Source of the DNA: Stutzerimonas stutzeri
GTDB lineage: Bacteria > Pseudomonadota > Gammaproteobacteria > Pseudomonadales > Pseudomonadaceae
Assembly: GCF_024448935.1 (NCBI RefSeq)
Contig: NZ_JAMOIE010000056.1
Location: 1 to 32,577, forward strand
Direction: 5' to 3'
Length of the DNA stretch: 32,577 nt
The position numbers were made by a program, and so were the translations under genes. The notes beneath the pieces were generated by a model. It was not told where the DNA came from. It saw only the letters and a list, made by a program, of their open reading frames with translations, and did no database searches. Position 1 is the stretch's first letter. Every line of letters starts with the position of its first letter. Shown here piece after piece: positions 1 to 8,196 of this stretch.

Positions 1-121
1 CATAGACTACGCTGGCGTTACTACGTTAGACAGCAGTCGGCGTCTGTACAGGTGCTACATCAGAACGTAGCAGCCCGCAGAGTCATCGGTGCGGGCCCAC
101 AGCTGACTTGCGGAGGCCGCA

Positions 122-1021
122 ATGAACATATTGCTCACCGGTGGGACCGGCCTGATCGGTCGTGCACTCTGTAAACACTGGTTGTCTCAGGGCCATCAGC
201 TGTGGGTCTGGAGTCGGTCACCCGAGCAGGTGGCGGACCGTTGCGGCGAGTTGGTAACGGGCATCGGCGATCTGGGCGAGCTCGATCAGGTCCGGCTTGA
301 CGCGGTTATCAACCTCGCAGGTGCGCCGATTGCAGATCGTCCCTGGACCAAATCCCGCCGTCTGTTGCTTTGGAACAGCCGTATCAAGTTAACCGAGCAA
401 TTGATCGAATGGCTTGCGACCAGGCAGCAAAAGCCGGCGCTGCTGATTTCCGGCTCGGCCGTCGGTTGGTATGGCGATGGCGGTGAACGGGAACTGAGCG
501 AGGATGACAGCCCGGTTACCAACGATTTCGCCAGCCAGCTCTGTGCCGCCTGGGAGGAAAGCGCCACGCGAGCTGAGCCGTTGGGCATTCGTGTGGTGGT
601 GGTCCGAACGGGGCTGGTGTTGGCAGCTCATGGCGGGTTCCTGCAACGGCTCAGACCCTTGTTCGCGCTCGGGCTGGGAGGCAGGCAGGGTAGTGGTCGT
701 CAGTGGATGTCGTGGATCCACATCAACGATCAGATCGGCCTGATAGATTTTCTGTTGCACCAGCCCGATGCTGCGGGGCCCTACAATGCCTGCGCACCTC
801 AGCCGGTGCGTAATGCCGACTTTGCCAAGGCGTTCGCGGCGAGTTTGGGACGACCAGCAGTTCTGCCGGTACCGGCGCTGGCGTTGAAGGTTGGCCTGGG
901 TGAGCTGTCGGGGTTGATTCTAGGCGGTCAGAAAGCCCAGCCGTTGCGATTGCAGGCTGCGGGGTTGCAGTTTCGCTTCGTGACGCTGGATGCGGCATTG
1001 GCGGACCTGCGCAAGGCGTAG
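122..1021 (+). CDS. yfcH: YfcH-like NAD(P)-dependent epimerase (TIGR01777 family)
   Basis: This is an extended short-chain dehydrogenase/epimerase-like protein of 299 aa, a normal length for the TIGR01777/YfcH family; its substrate is not known. The N-terminus carries the Rossmann dinucleotide motif GGTGLIG (residues 7-13). The middle has SGSAVGWYGD, where the family places its active-site region. The C-terminal third (from about residue 245) matches the DUF1731 tail (ELSGLILGGQKAQPLRL). The start is supported by GGAGG at 112-116, five bases before the ATG. It is followed by hemH on the same strand after about 70 bp. In Pseudomonas, YfcH-like genes sit beside hemH, a MerR regulator and photolyase, so a role in a light or stress response cluster is an inference from context. 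Confidence 0.9.
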   Translation: MNILLTGGTGLIGRALCKHWLSQGHQLWVWSRSPEQVADRCGELVTGIGDLGELDQVRLDAVINLAGAPIADRPWTKSRRLLLWNSRIKLTEQLIEWLATRQQKPALLISGSAVGWYGDGGERELSEDDSPVTNDFASQLCAAWEESATRAEPLGIRVVVVRTGLVLAAHGGFLQRLRPLFALGLGGRQGSGRQWMSWIHINDQIGLIDFLLHQPDAAGPYNACAPQPVRNADFAKAFAASLGRPAVLPVPALALKVGLGELSGLILGGQKAQPLRLQAAGLQFRFVTLDAALADLRKA

Positions 1022-1092
1022 TCGCTATGCGAAAATGGCGCCGCGACCAACGGGTTGCGGCGCGCTCCATTAATCAGTAGTTGGAAATGTGC

Positions 1093-2118
1093 ATGTCCGA
1101 GCAGGCGTTGTTGTTGGTCAATCTGGGTTCGCCGGCATCCACTGAAGTGGCTGATGTACGCCGCTATCTCAACCAGTTTCTGATGGATCCCTATGTCATC
1201 GACCTGCCTTGGCCAATTCGCCGGTTGCTGGTCTCGCTGATCCTGATCAAGCGCCCGGAACAGTCCGCACATGCCTACGCTTCCATCTGGTGGCCGGAAG
1301 GATCGCCACTGGTGGTGCTCAGTCAACGCCTTACCGACGCCGCCCGCCCGTACTGGAAAGAGGGCCCGGTGGAACTGGCGATGCGCTATGGCGAACTGTC
1401 CATTGAGCGCTCGCTGCTGAAATTGGCCGGGCAGGGCATCCGGCAGGTCACCTTGGCGCCGTTGTATCCACAGTTCGCCGACAGCACCACGACCACCGTC
1501 ATCGAAGAGGCGCGGCGGGTGATTCGTGAGCGAAACCTCGACATTCAGCTGTCGATCCTGCAGCCGTTTTTCGACCAGCCGGAGTACCTCGATGCGCTGG
1601 TTGCGAGTGCCCAACTGCACCTGGAACAACCCTTCGACCACCTGCTGCTGAGCTTTCACGGCTTGCCTGAGCGGCACCTGCGCAAGACCGATCCAACCGG
1701 CGCACATTGTCTGAAAACCGTTGATTGCTGCCAGCGTGCCGAAGGTGCCGTCCTCGCCAGTTGCTACCGCGCGCAGTGCATCCAGAGCGCCGCTGCGTTC
1801 GCCGAGCGCGCCGGCTTGCAGCCCGAACAGTGGTCGGTGTCGTTTCAGTCGCGACTGGGGCGTGCCAAGTGGATCGAGCCCTATACCGAGGCGCACCTGG
1901 AAGCGCTGGCTGCCAGGGGGGTGAAGAAGTTGTTGGTGATGTGCCCGGCGTTCGTGGCCGACTGCATCGAAACGCTGGAGGAAATCGGTGATCGAGGCCG
2001 CGAACAGTTCCAGGCGGCCGGTGGCACGGATCTGCAGCTGGTCCCTTGCCTGAACACTCATGAACAGTGGCTGCAGGCTTTGATTACTCTGTGCCGCCGG
2101 GCGCCGCTGGCGTTGTAA
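1093..2118 (+). CDS. hemH: Ferrochelatase
   Basis: HemH inserts Fe2+ into protoporphyrin IX, the last step of protohaem synthesis. The 341-aa product starts with the typical [14 protein letters not shown] and has the signature [10 protein letters not shown], with the catalytic/metal-binding His at residue 189. The conserved C-terminal region [12 protein letters not shown] contains the second key acidic residue (E293). Codons further upstream (a TTG at 1081 and an ATG at 1087) are in frame, but the ATG at 1093 is preferred because GGA at 1083-1085 lies seven bases before it and because homologues begin at this point. The gene is intact and lies downstream of the yfcH-like gene. A large open frame on the opposite strand is an overlap artefact. 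Confidence 0.96.
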   Translation: MSEQALLLVNLGSPASTEVADVRRYLNQFLMDPYVIDLPWPIRRLLVSLILIKRPEQSAHAYASIWWPEGSPLVVLSQRLTDAARPYWKEGPVELAMRYGELSIERSLLKLAGQGIRQVTLAPLYPQFADSTTTTVIEEARRVIRERNLDIQLSILQPFFDQPEYLDALVASAQLHLEQPFDHLLLSFHGLPERHLRKTDPTGAHCLKTVDCCQRAEGAVLASCYRAQCIQSAAAFAERAGLQPEQWSVSFQSRLGRAKWIEPYTEAHLEALAARGVKKLLVMCPAFVADCIETLEEIGDRGREQFQAAGGTDLQLVPCLNTHEQWLQALITLCRRAPLAL

Positions 2119-2153
2119 GCGGCCCATCTCGGCGTGTGGGCGCGGCGCGACCC

Positions 2154-2929
2154 TCAGGTCACGGGTTCCAGCTCGAACGCTTCGAATGCTTCCAGCGGAA
2201 CCGGCCGGCTGAACAGGTAACCCTGAAACATGTCGCAGCCATTGGCGATCAGCAATGACCGCTGTTCCTCCGTCTCGACACCTTCGGCAATCACTTCCAG
2301 CTTGAGCCCGGACGCGAGCGCACAGGTGGCGCGGATGATGGTCTGGCTGCTGGCATCTTCGACCAGCTGACGGACGAACGATTGGTCGATCTTCAGTTGA
2401 TCGAGTGATAGTCGCTGCAGGTAGGCCATTGATGAGTAACCTGTGCCGAAGTCGTCAATCGGGAACCGAATGCCGTGCTGCTTCAGGGCTTTAACATCCG
2501 AACCACCGCTTCTTCCATGTCACCGAGTAACAGGGATTCGGTGATTTCAGGCTTCAGCAGTCGCGGATTGGCCCCGGTGCGCTTCAGCAAGGCCAGCACC
2601 CGGTCGACGAAGTCGACTTGGTAGAGCAGGCTCGCACTGAGGTTGACCGCGAGCGTCAGTGCCGCCCGGGATGGCTGTCTGGTCCACGTGGCGAGCTGCT
2701 CGCAGGCCTGGGTAAGGACTACGAAATCCAGTGCTTCGATCAGCCCTGCACGTTCTGCCGGGCCGCTGAAGTGGAACGGGGTGAGCAAGCCGCGTTGCGG
2801 ATGTTGCCAGCGCACCAGCACTTCAGCGCCGCACAAGGCCGCCATGCTCGCATCGACTGCCTTGTAGAACACCGTCAGGTTGATCAGCACGTCCTGCTTG
2901 TTTGAACGGCAGTTTCGGAGACCTTGCAC
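2154..2929 (-). pseudogene. Decayed EAL-domain (cyclic-di-GMP phosphodiesterase) gene, 5' truncated and frameshifted
   Basis: Only an EAL domain is left. The upstream piece (2483-2929) has AEVLVRW in the place of the EAL signature, then VNLSASLL and EITESLLL. It runs into a stop at 2483-2485 just after VVRMLK. The domain continues in another frame with LKQHGIRF and the DDFGTGYSS motif (about 2435-2480), then KIDQSFV, EGVETEEQ and QGYLFSRPVP to the stop at 2154. Loss of one base near 2485-2492 explains the break (AAGGCCCTG would restore the frame). No GGDEF, PAS or membrane part and no convincing start precede it, so it is also truncated at its 5' end. The first key motif is EVL rather than EAL. 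It is convergent with hemH. It is very unlikely to give a working phosphodiesterase. Confidence 0.85.
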
Positions 2930-2934
2930 AATCC

Positions 2935-2986
2935 TGTACGTGTATAAGCTCTGTAGAGCCTATGTCTGCCGACCCTGAGTTACAAT
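2935..2986 (+). promoter_or_regulatory. Candidate promoter/operator of the MerR regulator gene
   Basis: TACAAT at 2981-2986 is a good -10 hexamer 33 bp before the regulator ATG; no good -35 is visible. Just upstream are two TGTA repeats six bases apart (TGTAC at 2935, TGTATAA at 2941). A MerR-type protein could bind there for autoregulation. That is inference. Confidence 0.3.
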
Positions 2987-3018
2987 GCGCCCATTCCCTT
3001 GCATGAGCTGTCCGCCTC

Positions 3019-3957
3019 ATGACTGAATTTGCCCGTGCTTCTTCGCTGCTTTCGTCTTCATCGCTCAAGCAGGAAGAGTTGTTCCCGATCCGAGAGGTAT
3101 CACGCCTGACCGGGGTCAATCCGGTCACCCTGCGTGCCTGGGAGCGCCGCTATGGCTTGATCCAACCGACCCGCACCGAGAGCGGTCATCGTCTCTATTC
3201 GATGGCCGATGTCGAAGCGGTGCGCAGTATCGTGGCCTGGACGGAGCGTGGCGTGGCGGTGAGCAAGGTGGGCAGCATTCTGTCGCGCAGTGCCGCAACC
3301 CGAGCGGCGGAGGCCGTGGCTGGCGAATGGGGCGAATGGCAGGCTCAGGTGCAGCGGGCAATAAGCAGTTTCGACGAGAGCCGCCTCGATCAGGTCTATG
3401 GCCAGGTCTTCTCGACCTATCCATTGCCGGTCGTGTTTCAGGATGTGCTGTTGCCGGTGTGGCAGCAGTTACTGGTGCGCCAGGATGAGTTCGGTCAGAC
3501 CAGCGAGTGGCTCTTTCTTGACAATTTCCTGCGTGCCCGCGTGCTGCAGCGACTGCAACTTGCGCGAGCCCAGGCGGAAGATCGCGTGCTGCTGGCGGCT
3601 GTGCCAGGGCAATGCCGCGAGCTGGAGTTATTGATTGCCGGCCTGCTGCTTTCCAGCGACGAGGTTGCCGTCAGCGTGCTGGCCATCGGCCAACCGCTGG
3701 ACGAGCTGACCCTGATCTGCGAAAAGGTTCGCCCGCGCGCATTGGTGCTGTATTCCAATGTTCCGCCCAACGCAGCCTTGCTCAAGCAGTTTGCCAAGCT
3801 TGCGCTGAGCCTCGACTGTCCCCTGGCCATGACGGGTGAGGCCGCCGAATTTTCCCGGGAAGGGTTGCGCGGATCGCCCATTGCCTGCCTGGGCAATGCC
3901 GGCAAGCTGATGCAGCGCCGTCTGCTGCAGTTCCTCGATGGGCATCTGGACACCTGA
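3019..3957 (+). CDS. MerR-family regulator, LitR/CarH type without a cobalamin-binding His
   Basis: The product is a 312-aa transcription regulator. Residues 20-75 form the MerR winged helix (IREVSRLTGVNPVTLRAWERRYG, then GHRLYSMADVEAV). The C-terminal part (about 105-310) has the layout of the four-helix plus Rossmann B12-binding domain of CarH/LitR photoreceptors. The cobalt-ligand motif ExHxxG is replaced by PGQCRELE (Arg200 in the ligand position). The EH pair of the upper helix bundle is SEWL. So it should not bind adenosylcobalamin as CarH does. Pseudomonas putida has LitR homologues of this cobalamin-less class (PplR) that work with a separate LOV photosensor, and its gene neighbours include hemH and an epimerase as here. 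The start at 3019 has no strong ribosome site but matches the family N-terminus. Confidence 0.88.
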   Translation: MTEFARASSLLSSSSLKQEELFPIREVSRLTGVNPVTLRAWERRYGLIQPTRTESGHRLYSMADVEAVRSIVAWTERGVAVSKVGSILSRSAATRAAEAVAGEWGEWQAQVQRAISSFDESRLDQVYGQVFSTYPLPVVFQDVLLPVWQQLLVRQDEFGQTSEWLFLDNFLRARVLQRLQLARAQAEDRVLLAAVPGQCRELELLIAGLLLSSDEVAVSVLAIGQPLDELTLICEKVRPRALVLYSNVPPNAALLKQFAKLALSLDCPLAMTGEAAEFSREGLRGSPIACLGNAGKLMQRRLLQFLDGHLDT

Positions 3958-3991
3958 CGACGGCCGGCCTTGCCGAGCTGGCCCCAGGGTT

Positions 3992-4007
3992 TGATGCTTA
4001 AGCATCA
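3992..4007. promoter_or_regulatory. Perfect 16-bp palindrome upstream of pqqF
   Basis: TGATGCTTAAGCATCA is a perfect 16-bp dyad, 59 bp before the preferred pqqF start and 34 bp after the regulator stop. It is not followed by a T-run, so it looks more like an operator than a terminator. It does not fit the Anr/FNR spacing (TTGAT-N4-ATCAA). Confidence 0.4.
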
Positions 4008-4066
4008 TTGTGCCAAGCGAACCTCGGCGCGATCCTCCCAGACCCACAGCCGGAACACGTTGCCCA

Positions 4067-6589
4067 ATGCACTCGTCAGCCGATCCTGTCCAGCAACCGT
4101 CGCAAACTGTTCCTCCCAATGGGCTGCGCGTGCGCCTGATGCCGTTGCTTGGCAGCTCGCAGGCCGCAGCACTGGTGCGAGTCCATGCCGGTTCGCATGA
4201 CGCGCCGAGTGCCTATCCTGGGCTGGCGCATTTTCTTGAGCATCTGCTGTTTCTCGGCAGCCGGAATTACTCTGCCGCCGAAGGTCTGATGCCCCTCGTT
4301 CAAGGATGTGGAGGGCAGCTGAACGCATCGACCCGTGAACGGCATACCGACTTCTTCTTTCAGTTGCCGGCCGACCAGCTCGAAGAGGGCCTGCGTCGTC
4401 TCGTAGACATGCTCGCCAATCCGTTGCTGGACCCAGCTGCGCAGCTGCGTGAACGCGAGGTGCTGCAGGCCGAATACCAAGCGCGTGCGCAGGATGCCGA
4501 AACGCTATGCGACGCGGCGCTCGGACACGCGCTCGACCCAACCCATCCGTTCGCGGGCTTTCATGCAGGCAACCGCGACACGCTCCCGGTGGAGGACGCA
4601 GCCTTTCAGCAGGCTCTGCTTGGCTATCATCGGCGGTTTTACCATGCCGGCCAGATCGAGCTGCTATTGGCCGGGCCTCAGCACGAAGAGGTCTTGCAGT
4701 GTCTCGCCGAGCAAATGGATGCGGGGCTCGCCAGCCATCCCTTGGTGCGGCGCGAAGTCCCGCCTTGGCGCTGTAAGGCTAACGGCTGGTTTCGCTTGCA
4801 GCTCAGTGCTCAGCCACGCCTGTTGCTGGCGTTCGCGCTTGACGGATTGCCGGAGCACGCCGTACCGGCGCTGGATTACCTGTCCGTCTGGCTCGCGTCT
4901 GAAGCGCCAGGCGGGCTCGCCCAACGCCTGCGTGATGCCGGATTGTGCCAGTCGGTGAAGCCGCGCATTCCTTATTGGTATGCGGGGCAGGGCATTGTGG
5001 TCGTGGAACTGTTGCCGACGGAACGAGGAATGTCGGCACCGGCCGAGCTGGTCGAAGCCGTGCTCGACTGGTTGCGGTTCTTTGCCGACGATGCACGTTG
5101 GCAGCCATGTCATGCGGAATATCAGCGCATCCGCCATCGAAGCCTGCAGAACGCCGAACCGCTGGCACGGCTACGGTACTGGGTGGATCCGCTGGCCTGG
5201 AGCCTCGACAGCGATGACACTGCAGTCAAACAGGCGCTTTCATTGCTCACGGCGCAGATGCTCGGTGGCGCGCCGCTGGTCCTCATCACCGACAAGACCA
5301 GCTGCGCGGCCATCGAAACCAGCGGTTTTCCGCTGCGCCTGCGGCCCGAACCGCCGCAGCGGACAGTGCCTATCGACTGGGACTGGCAACAGCCGGCTGC
5401 GAATCCCTGGTTGAGACCCGGAATACTGCGCCATGAAGCGGCTGATATCCCGCCCGCACTGCGTTGGCAGGGTCCGGAAGACATGAGCGGACAGGGCGCT
5501 TTGTTTTTACGCTGGCAGTTCATGCGAGGCGAGTCTTTCCCCGCCTTGTCACACACCCTGACCCATGCGCTGCAATCAGCTGCGTGGGCTGCCCAACAAG
5601 CTGGTGTAGCGCTGCTTTTCGAGGATTTCGGGGATGCCTGGTGCCTCAGGCTGGCAGGCTTTGCCGAGGCCATACCGGTAATTCTGAGCGACATCACGCC
5701 CGTGCTTAGCGCGCCGCCAGCCGCGGCGTTTACCGAGGGCCACGCACTGGCTGAACGCGCCGCGGCACTCAGCAGCGATGTCATGCTGGTCCGTCAGTTG
5801 CTCAACCGCCTGCCTCGACTGCTGGCAGATTCGACTGCGGTCGCTGGCCAGACCGCAGCCTCATCCTCACTGGCTCGGCTGTGGCAAACGGCACAGTGGC
5901 AAGGCCTGGCCATCGGCTTCGCGTCGTCCATGAGCGGACCGCTGACCGATGCGATCCACACGCTGCCAGGCACACCCGCGCTATCTCCGGTCGCGCGCAG
6001 CGTGCCAGCAACGGTGAAACGCTGGCATGACGTCAGTGGCGCCGCCGCGATGCCCGAAACAGCATTTCTGCTGTTCTGCCCGTTGCCGGACCGTACCGCC
6101 AAATGCGAGGCCTCCTGGCGTGTGTTGGGGCGGCTGATCGAAGCGGACTTCTTCCGACGGTTACGCAGCGAGTTGCAACTGGGGTACGCCGTGTTCAGTC
6201 GCTTCTGTCAGTTCGGCGAGCAGGCCGGGATGCTGTTCGCCGTGCAGTCACCGACCGCCTCGGCCAACGCGATTCTCGATCACGTCGAGCAATTCCTCAA
6301 CGACAGCACAGTGAAACTGGCCGCACAAGATGAAGTTGTGATCGAGCGAGCCGCACGCCAAGCCAGCGACCGGCACGTAGCCAGCGGAGCGGACTTGCGC
6401 GCCCAGGCCGAACAGGCATGGCAGAGCCTGCAGGCAGGACATGAAATTGATCGACCCATCGAGGTCGCCGCCGCGATGCGCACCCTTCGGCGACAGGATC
6501 TGACGGCGGCCCTGGAAGCACTGCGCTTGGCCCGCGCTGGCTGGGTGGCTGTCGCCAATGCGCCGGCACCCGACGCGGGCTGGGCCTGA
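4067..6589 (+). CDS. pqqF: PqqF, M16 zinc protease for pyrroloquinoline quinone biosynthesis
   Basis: PqqF belongs to the M16 (inverzincin) peptidases and is thought to process the PqqA peptide during PQQ synthesis. Using the ATG at 4067 the protein has 840 aa. The inverted zinc motif HFLEH covers residues 55-59 (H55, E58, H59). E136 lies exactly 77 residues after H59, the spacing of the third zinc ligand in M16 enzymes, so the catalytic half looks intact. The C-terminal half (about 460-840) is the weaker inactive repeat, with RRLRSELQLGYAVFSR as the usual M16 late motif. A GTG at 4010 is in frame but would add 19 residues lying before the normal start of the fold. It is not followed by pqqA-E here, unlike the pqqFABCDE order of some pseudomonads, so the rest of the pathway must lie elsewhere. 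Confidence 0.9.
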   Translation: MHSSADPVQQPSQTVPPNGLRVRLMPLLGSSQAAALVRVHAGSHDAPSAYPGLAHFLEHLLFLGSRNYSAAEGLMPLVQGCGGQLNASTRERHTDFFFQLPADQLEEGLRRLVDMLANPLLDPAAQLREREVLQAEYQARAQDAETLCDAALGHALDPTHPFAGFHAGNRDTLPVEDAAFQQALLGYHRRFYHAGQIELLLAGPQHEEVLQCLAEQMDAGLASHPLVRREVPPWRCKANGWFRLQLSAQPRLLLAFALDGLPEHAVPALDYLSVWLASEAPGGLAQRLRDAGLCQSVKPRIPYWYAGQGIVVVELLPTERGMSAPAELVEAVLDWLRFFADDARWQPCHAEYQRIRHRSLQNAEPLARLRYWVDPLAWSLDSDDTAVKQALSLLTAQMLGGAPLVLITDKTSCAAIETSGFPLRLRPEPPQRTVPIDWDWQQPAANPWLRPGILRHEAADIPPALRWQGPEDMSGQGALFLRWQFMRGESFPALSHTLTHALQSAAWAAQQAGVALLFEDFGDAWCLRLAGFAEAIPVILSDITPVLSAPPAAAFTEGHALAERAAALSSDVMLVRQLLNRLPRLLADSTAVAGQTAASSSLARLWQTAQWQGLAIGFASSMSGPLTDAIHTLPGTPALSPVARSVPATVKRWHDVSGAAAMPETAFLLFCPLPDRTAKCEASWRVLGRLIEADFFRRLRSELQLGYAVFSRFCQFGEQAGMLFAVQSPTASANAILDHVEQFLNDSTVKLAAQDEVVIERAARQASDRHVASGADLRAQAEQAWQSLQAGHEIDRPIEVAAAMRTLRRQDLTAALEALRLARAGWVAVANAPAPDAGWA

Positions 6590-6832
6590 CGCCTGAGCCC
6601 TAGCCCTCCGCGACCTTACTCGCCAATTTCGCTTCTGGACCGGCCCACAGCGGCTTTGGGGCAGTTGTCTTGCGACTGACTCGACTTCTTCCTCGACCAG
6701 ATGCTGACCGGATACGGCCAGGTCAGCGACACCCTGGGTCTGGTTGATGTCGGCAGCGTGTCCTTGGGCAACATCGGCACGGGCGTTCCATGGTGCCACG
6801 CAGCGCTTCTAACCCAGCCTGCGACAACCAGG
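6590..6832. other. Intergenic stretch after pqqF, no gene recognised
   Basis: No convincing gene, tRNA or pqqA-like small peptide was found. Short frames exist on both strands but have no ribosome site or recognisable motif. The stretch ends in the terminator at 6833-6859. The remaining part up to 7020 is the nosP leader. Confidence 0.4.
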
Positions 6833-6859
6833 CGGATGCCTTTCGAGGCATCCGTTTTT
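6833..6859 (+). terminator. Rho-independent terminator with UUCG tetraloop
   Basis: The stem CGGATGCCT (6833-6841) pairs perfectly with AGGCATCCG (6846-6854) around a TTCG loop and is followed by TTTTT (6855-6859). It lies about 240 bp after pqqF and about 160 bp before nosP on the plus strand, separating the two transcription units. Confidence 0.9.
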
Positions 6860-7020
6860 GTTTTCGTTCGATGCGCCGGGAGCAGCTGCAGCAATCAGCC
6901 CCGTGCTGTTTCGTCGCTTTGCTACCTTGGCAGGCCGCAGGCGGTACAGAAGTAGCATGTTCGTGCCCTATGCCCTGGCCAAGAATGGGGTCATACGATA
7001 ACGGTGTATGGGGTGGGTGC

Positions 7021-8196
7021 GTGGTCGAGCAAGAATCCTTAGCGGTGCGCACAGCGATGTCTGAAGCGAGGGACGCCGAAACGGTGGCCCAGGACCTGGC
7101 ACGCCAGCTGATTCACCCGTATCTCGGCTTCGTCCTGTTTTTCTGCTCTGCCGAGTACGATTTGCCAGCGCTGGGTAATGCGCTGCACCAATACTTCGGT
7201 GGTGTACGCATGGTGGGTTGTACATCAGCTGGAGAGATCACCCCCCAGGGCTACGGCCGCAGCTGCGTAACGGCGGTCGGCTTCGATCACCGCAACTTTT
7301 CCATCGCCTGCGAGCTGATCGACGAGATGGACCGCTTCAGCCTCACCGATGCGCAGCAGCTGGTCGAGCGGCTGGGCAGCGATTGCCGCAGCAACTCGCT
7401 GGCGCCGATCAAGGACCACAGTTTTGCCCTGACTCTGCTGGATGGGCTGTCCAGCCGCGAGGAGATCGTGCTGTCGGCGCTCAGTGCCGCCTTTGGCAGC
7501 ATTCCGCATTTCGGCGGCTCGGCCGGCGATGACAATCACCTGACCGACACTCACGTCTACTATGACGGCACGTTTCACAGCGGGGCGGCGGCGGTCGTGC
7601 TGATCAACACCTGGATGGATTTCGAGGTGTTCACCACCCATCACATGCTGCCGCGCACCGAGAAGCTGGTGGTGACGCGCGTGGACAGTCACGCCCGTCG
7701 CGTCTACGAACTGAACGCAGAACCCGCTGCCGAGGAATACGCACGGCTGATCGGCGTCGAGGTCAGCGATCTCGATCACCGACTGTTCGCTGCGCATCCG
7801 CTGGCAGTGCGCATCAACGAGCACTACTACGTCCGCTCGATCCAAAAGGTCAACGATGACCTCAGTCTGACGTTTTATTGCGCCGTGGAGAACGGCATCG
7901 TGATGACCGCGATGCGTCCTGGCCCGCTGATGCCCAACCTCGAAGCCGTATTCGAACGCCTCGAACAGCGTCTCGGCGCGCCCTTGCTGACCATCGGCTG
8001 CGACTGCTTTCTGCGGCGACTGGAGACCGACGGTAACGGCTCCAGCGACGACGTCTCGGCCTTCCTACGACGCCAGCAGGTGATTGGCTTCAACACCTAT
8101 GGAGAGCAGTTCAATGGCATGCATATCAACCAGACCTTCACCGGCGTCGCCATCGGACGGCCAGGTGGACGCGCTGGAGAAAAAGGTGCTCGTTGA
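7021..8196 (+). CDS. nosP: NosP-like FIST-domain nitric oxide sensor
   Basis: This FIST N plus FIST C protein of about 391 aa resembles NosP, the haem protein of Pseudomonas that binds NO and acts through the kinase encoded next to it. The FIST N domain starts at VRTAMSEA and contains FVLFFCSAEYDL and GCTSAGEITPQGY. The middle has FGGSAGDD. The FIST C domain ends with LLTIGCDCFLRR and GFNTYGEQ. The reading frame is open further upstream (an in-frame GTG at 6790). GTG at 7021 is preferred because GGGGTGGG precedes it and because it keeps the conserved VRTAM start of the family. An ATG at 7057 would cut into that. The stop overlaps the kinase start by 11 bp, so the two are translationally coupled, which is the strongest sign that they form one signalling unit. 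Confidence 0.88.
   Translation: MVEQESLAVRTAMSEARDAETVAQDLARQLIHPYLGFVLFFCSAEYDLPALGNALHQYFGGVRMVGCTSAGEITPQGYGRSCVTAVGFDHRNFSIACELIDEMDRFSLTDAQQLVERLGSDCRSNSLAPIKDHSFALTLLDGLSSREEIVLSALSAAFGSIPHFGGSAGDDNHLTDTHVYYDGTFHSGAAAVVLINTWMDFEVFTTHHMLPRTEKLVVTRVDSHARRVYELNAEPAAEEYARLIGVEVSDLDHRLFAAHPLAVRINEHYYVRSIQKVNDDLSLTFYCAVENGIVMTAMRPGPLMPNLEAVFERLEQRLGAPLLTIGCDCFLRRLETDGNGSSDDVSAFLRRQQVIGFNTYGEQFNGMHINQTFTGVAIGRPGGRAGEKGAR

Noticed and set aside
73..96. GCCCGC/GCGGGC hairpin before yfcH as a terminator
   Set aside because: A 12-base loop and no T-run; it could be chance in GC-rich sequence, and the upstream gene is outside the window.
928..2127. A 399-codon open frame on the minus strand across hemH
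   Set aside because: It is antisense to an unmistakable ferrochelatase and has no motif; a high-GC shadow frame.
6701..6955. Small plus-strand frame before nosP, and a possible pqqA-like peptide gene
   Set aside because: The frame runs straight through the terminator hairpin. No PqqA motif (Glu-x3-Tyr) is present.
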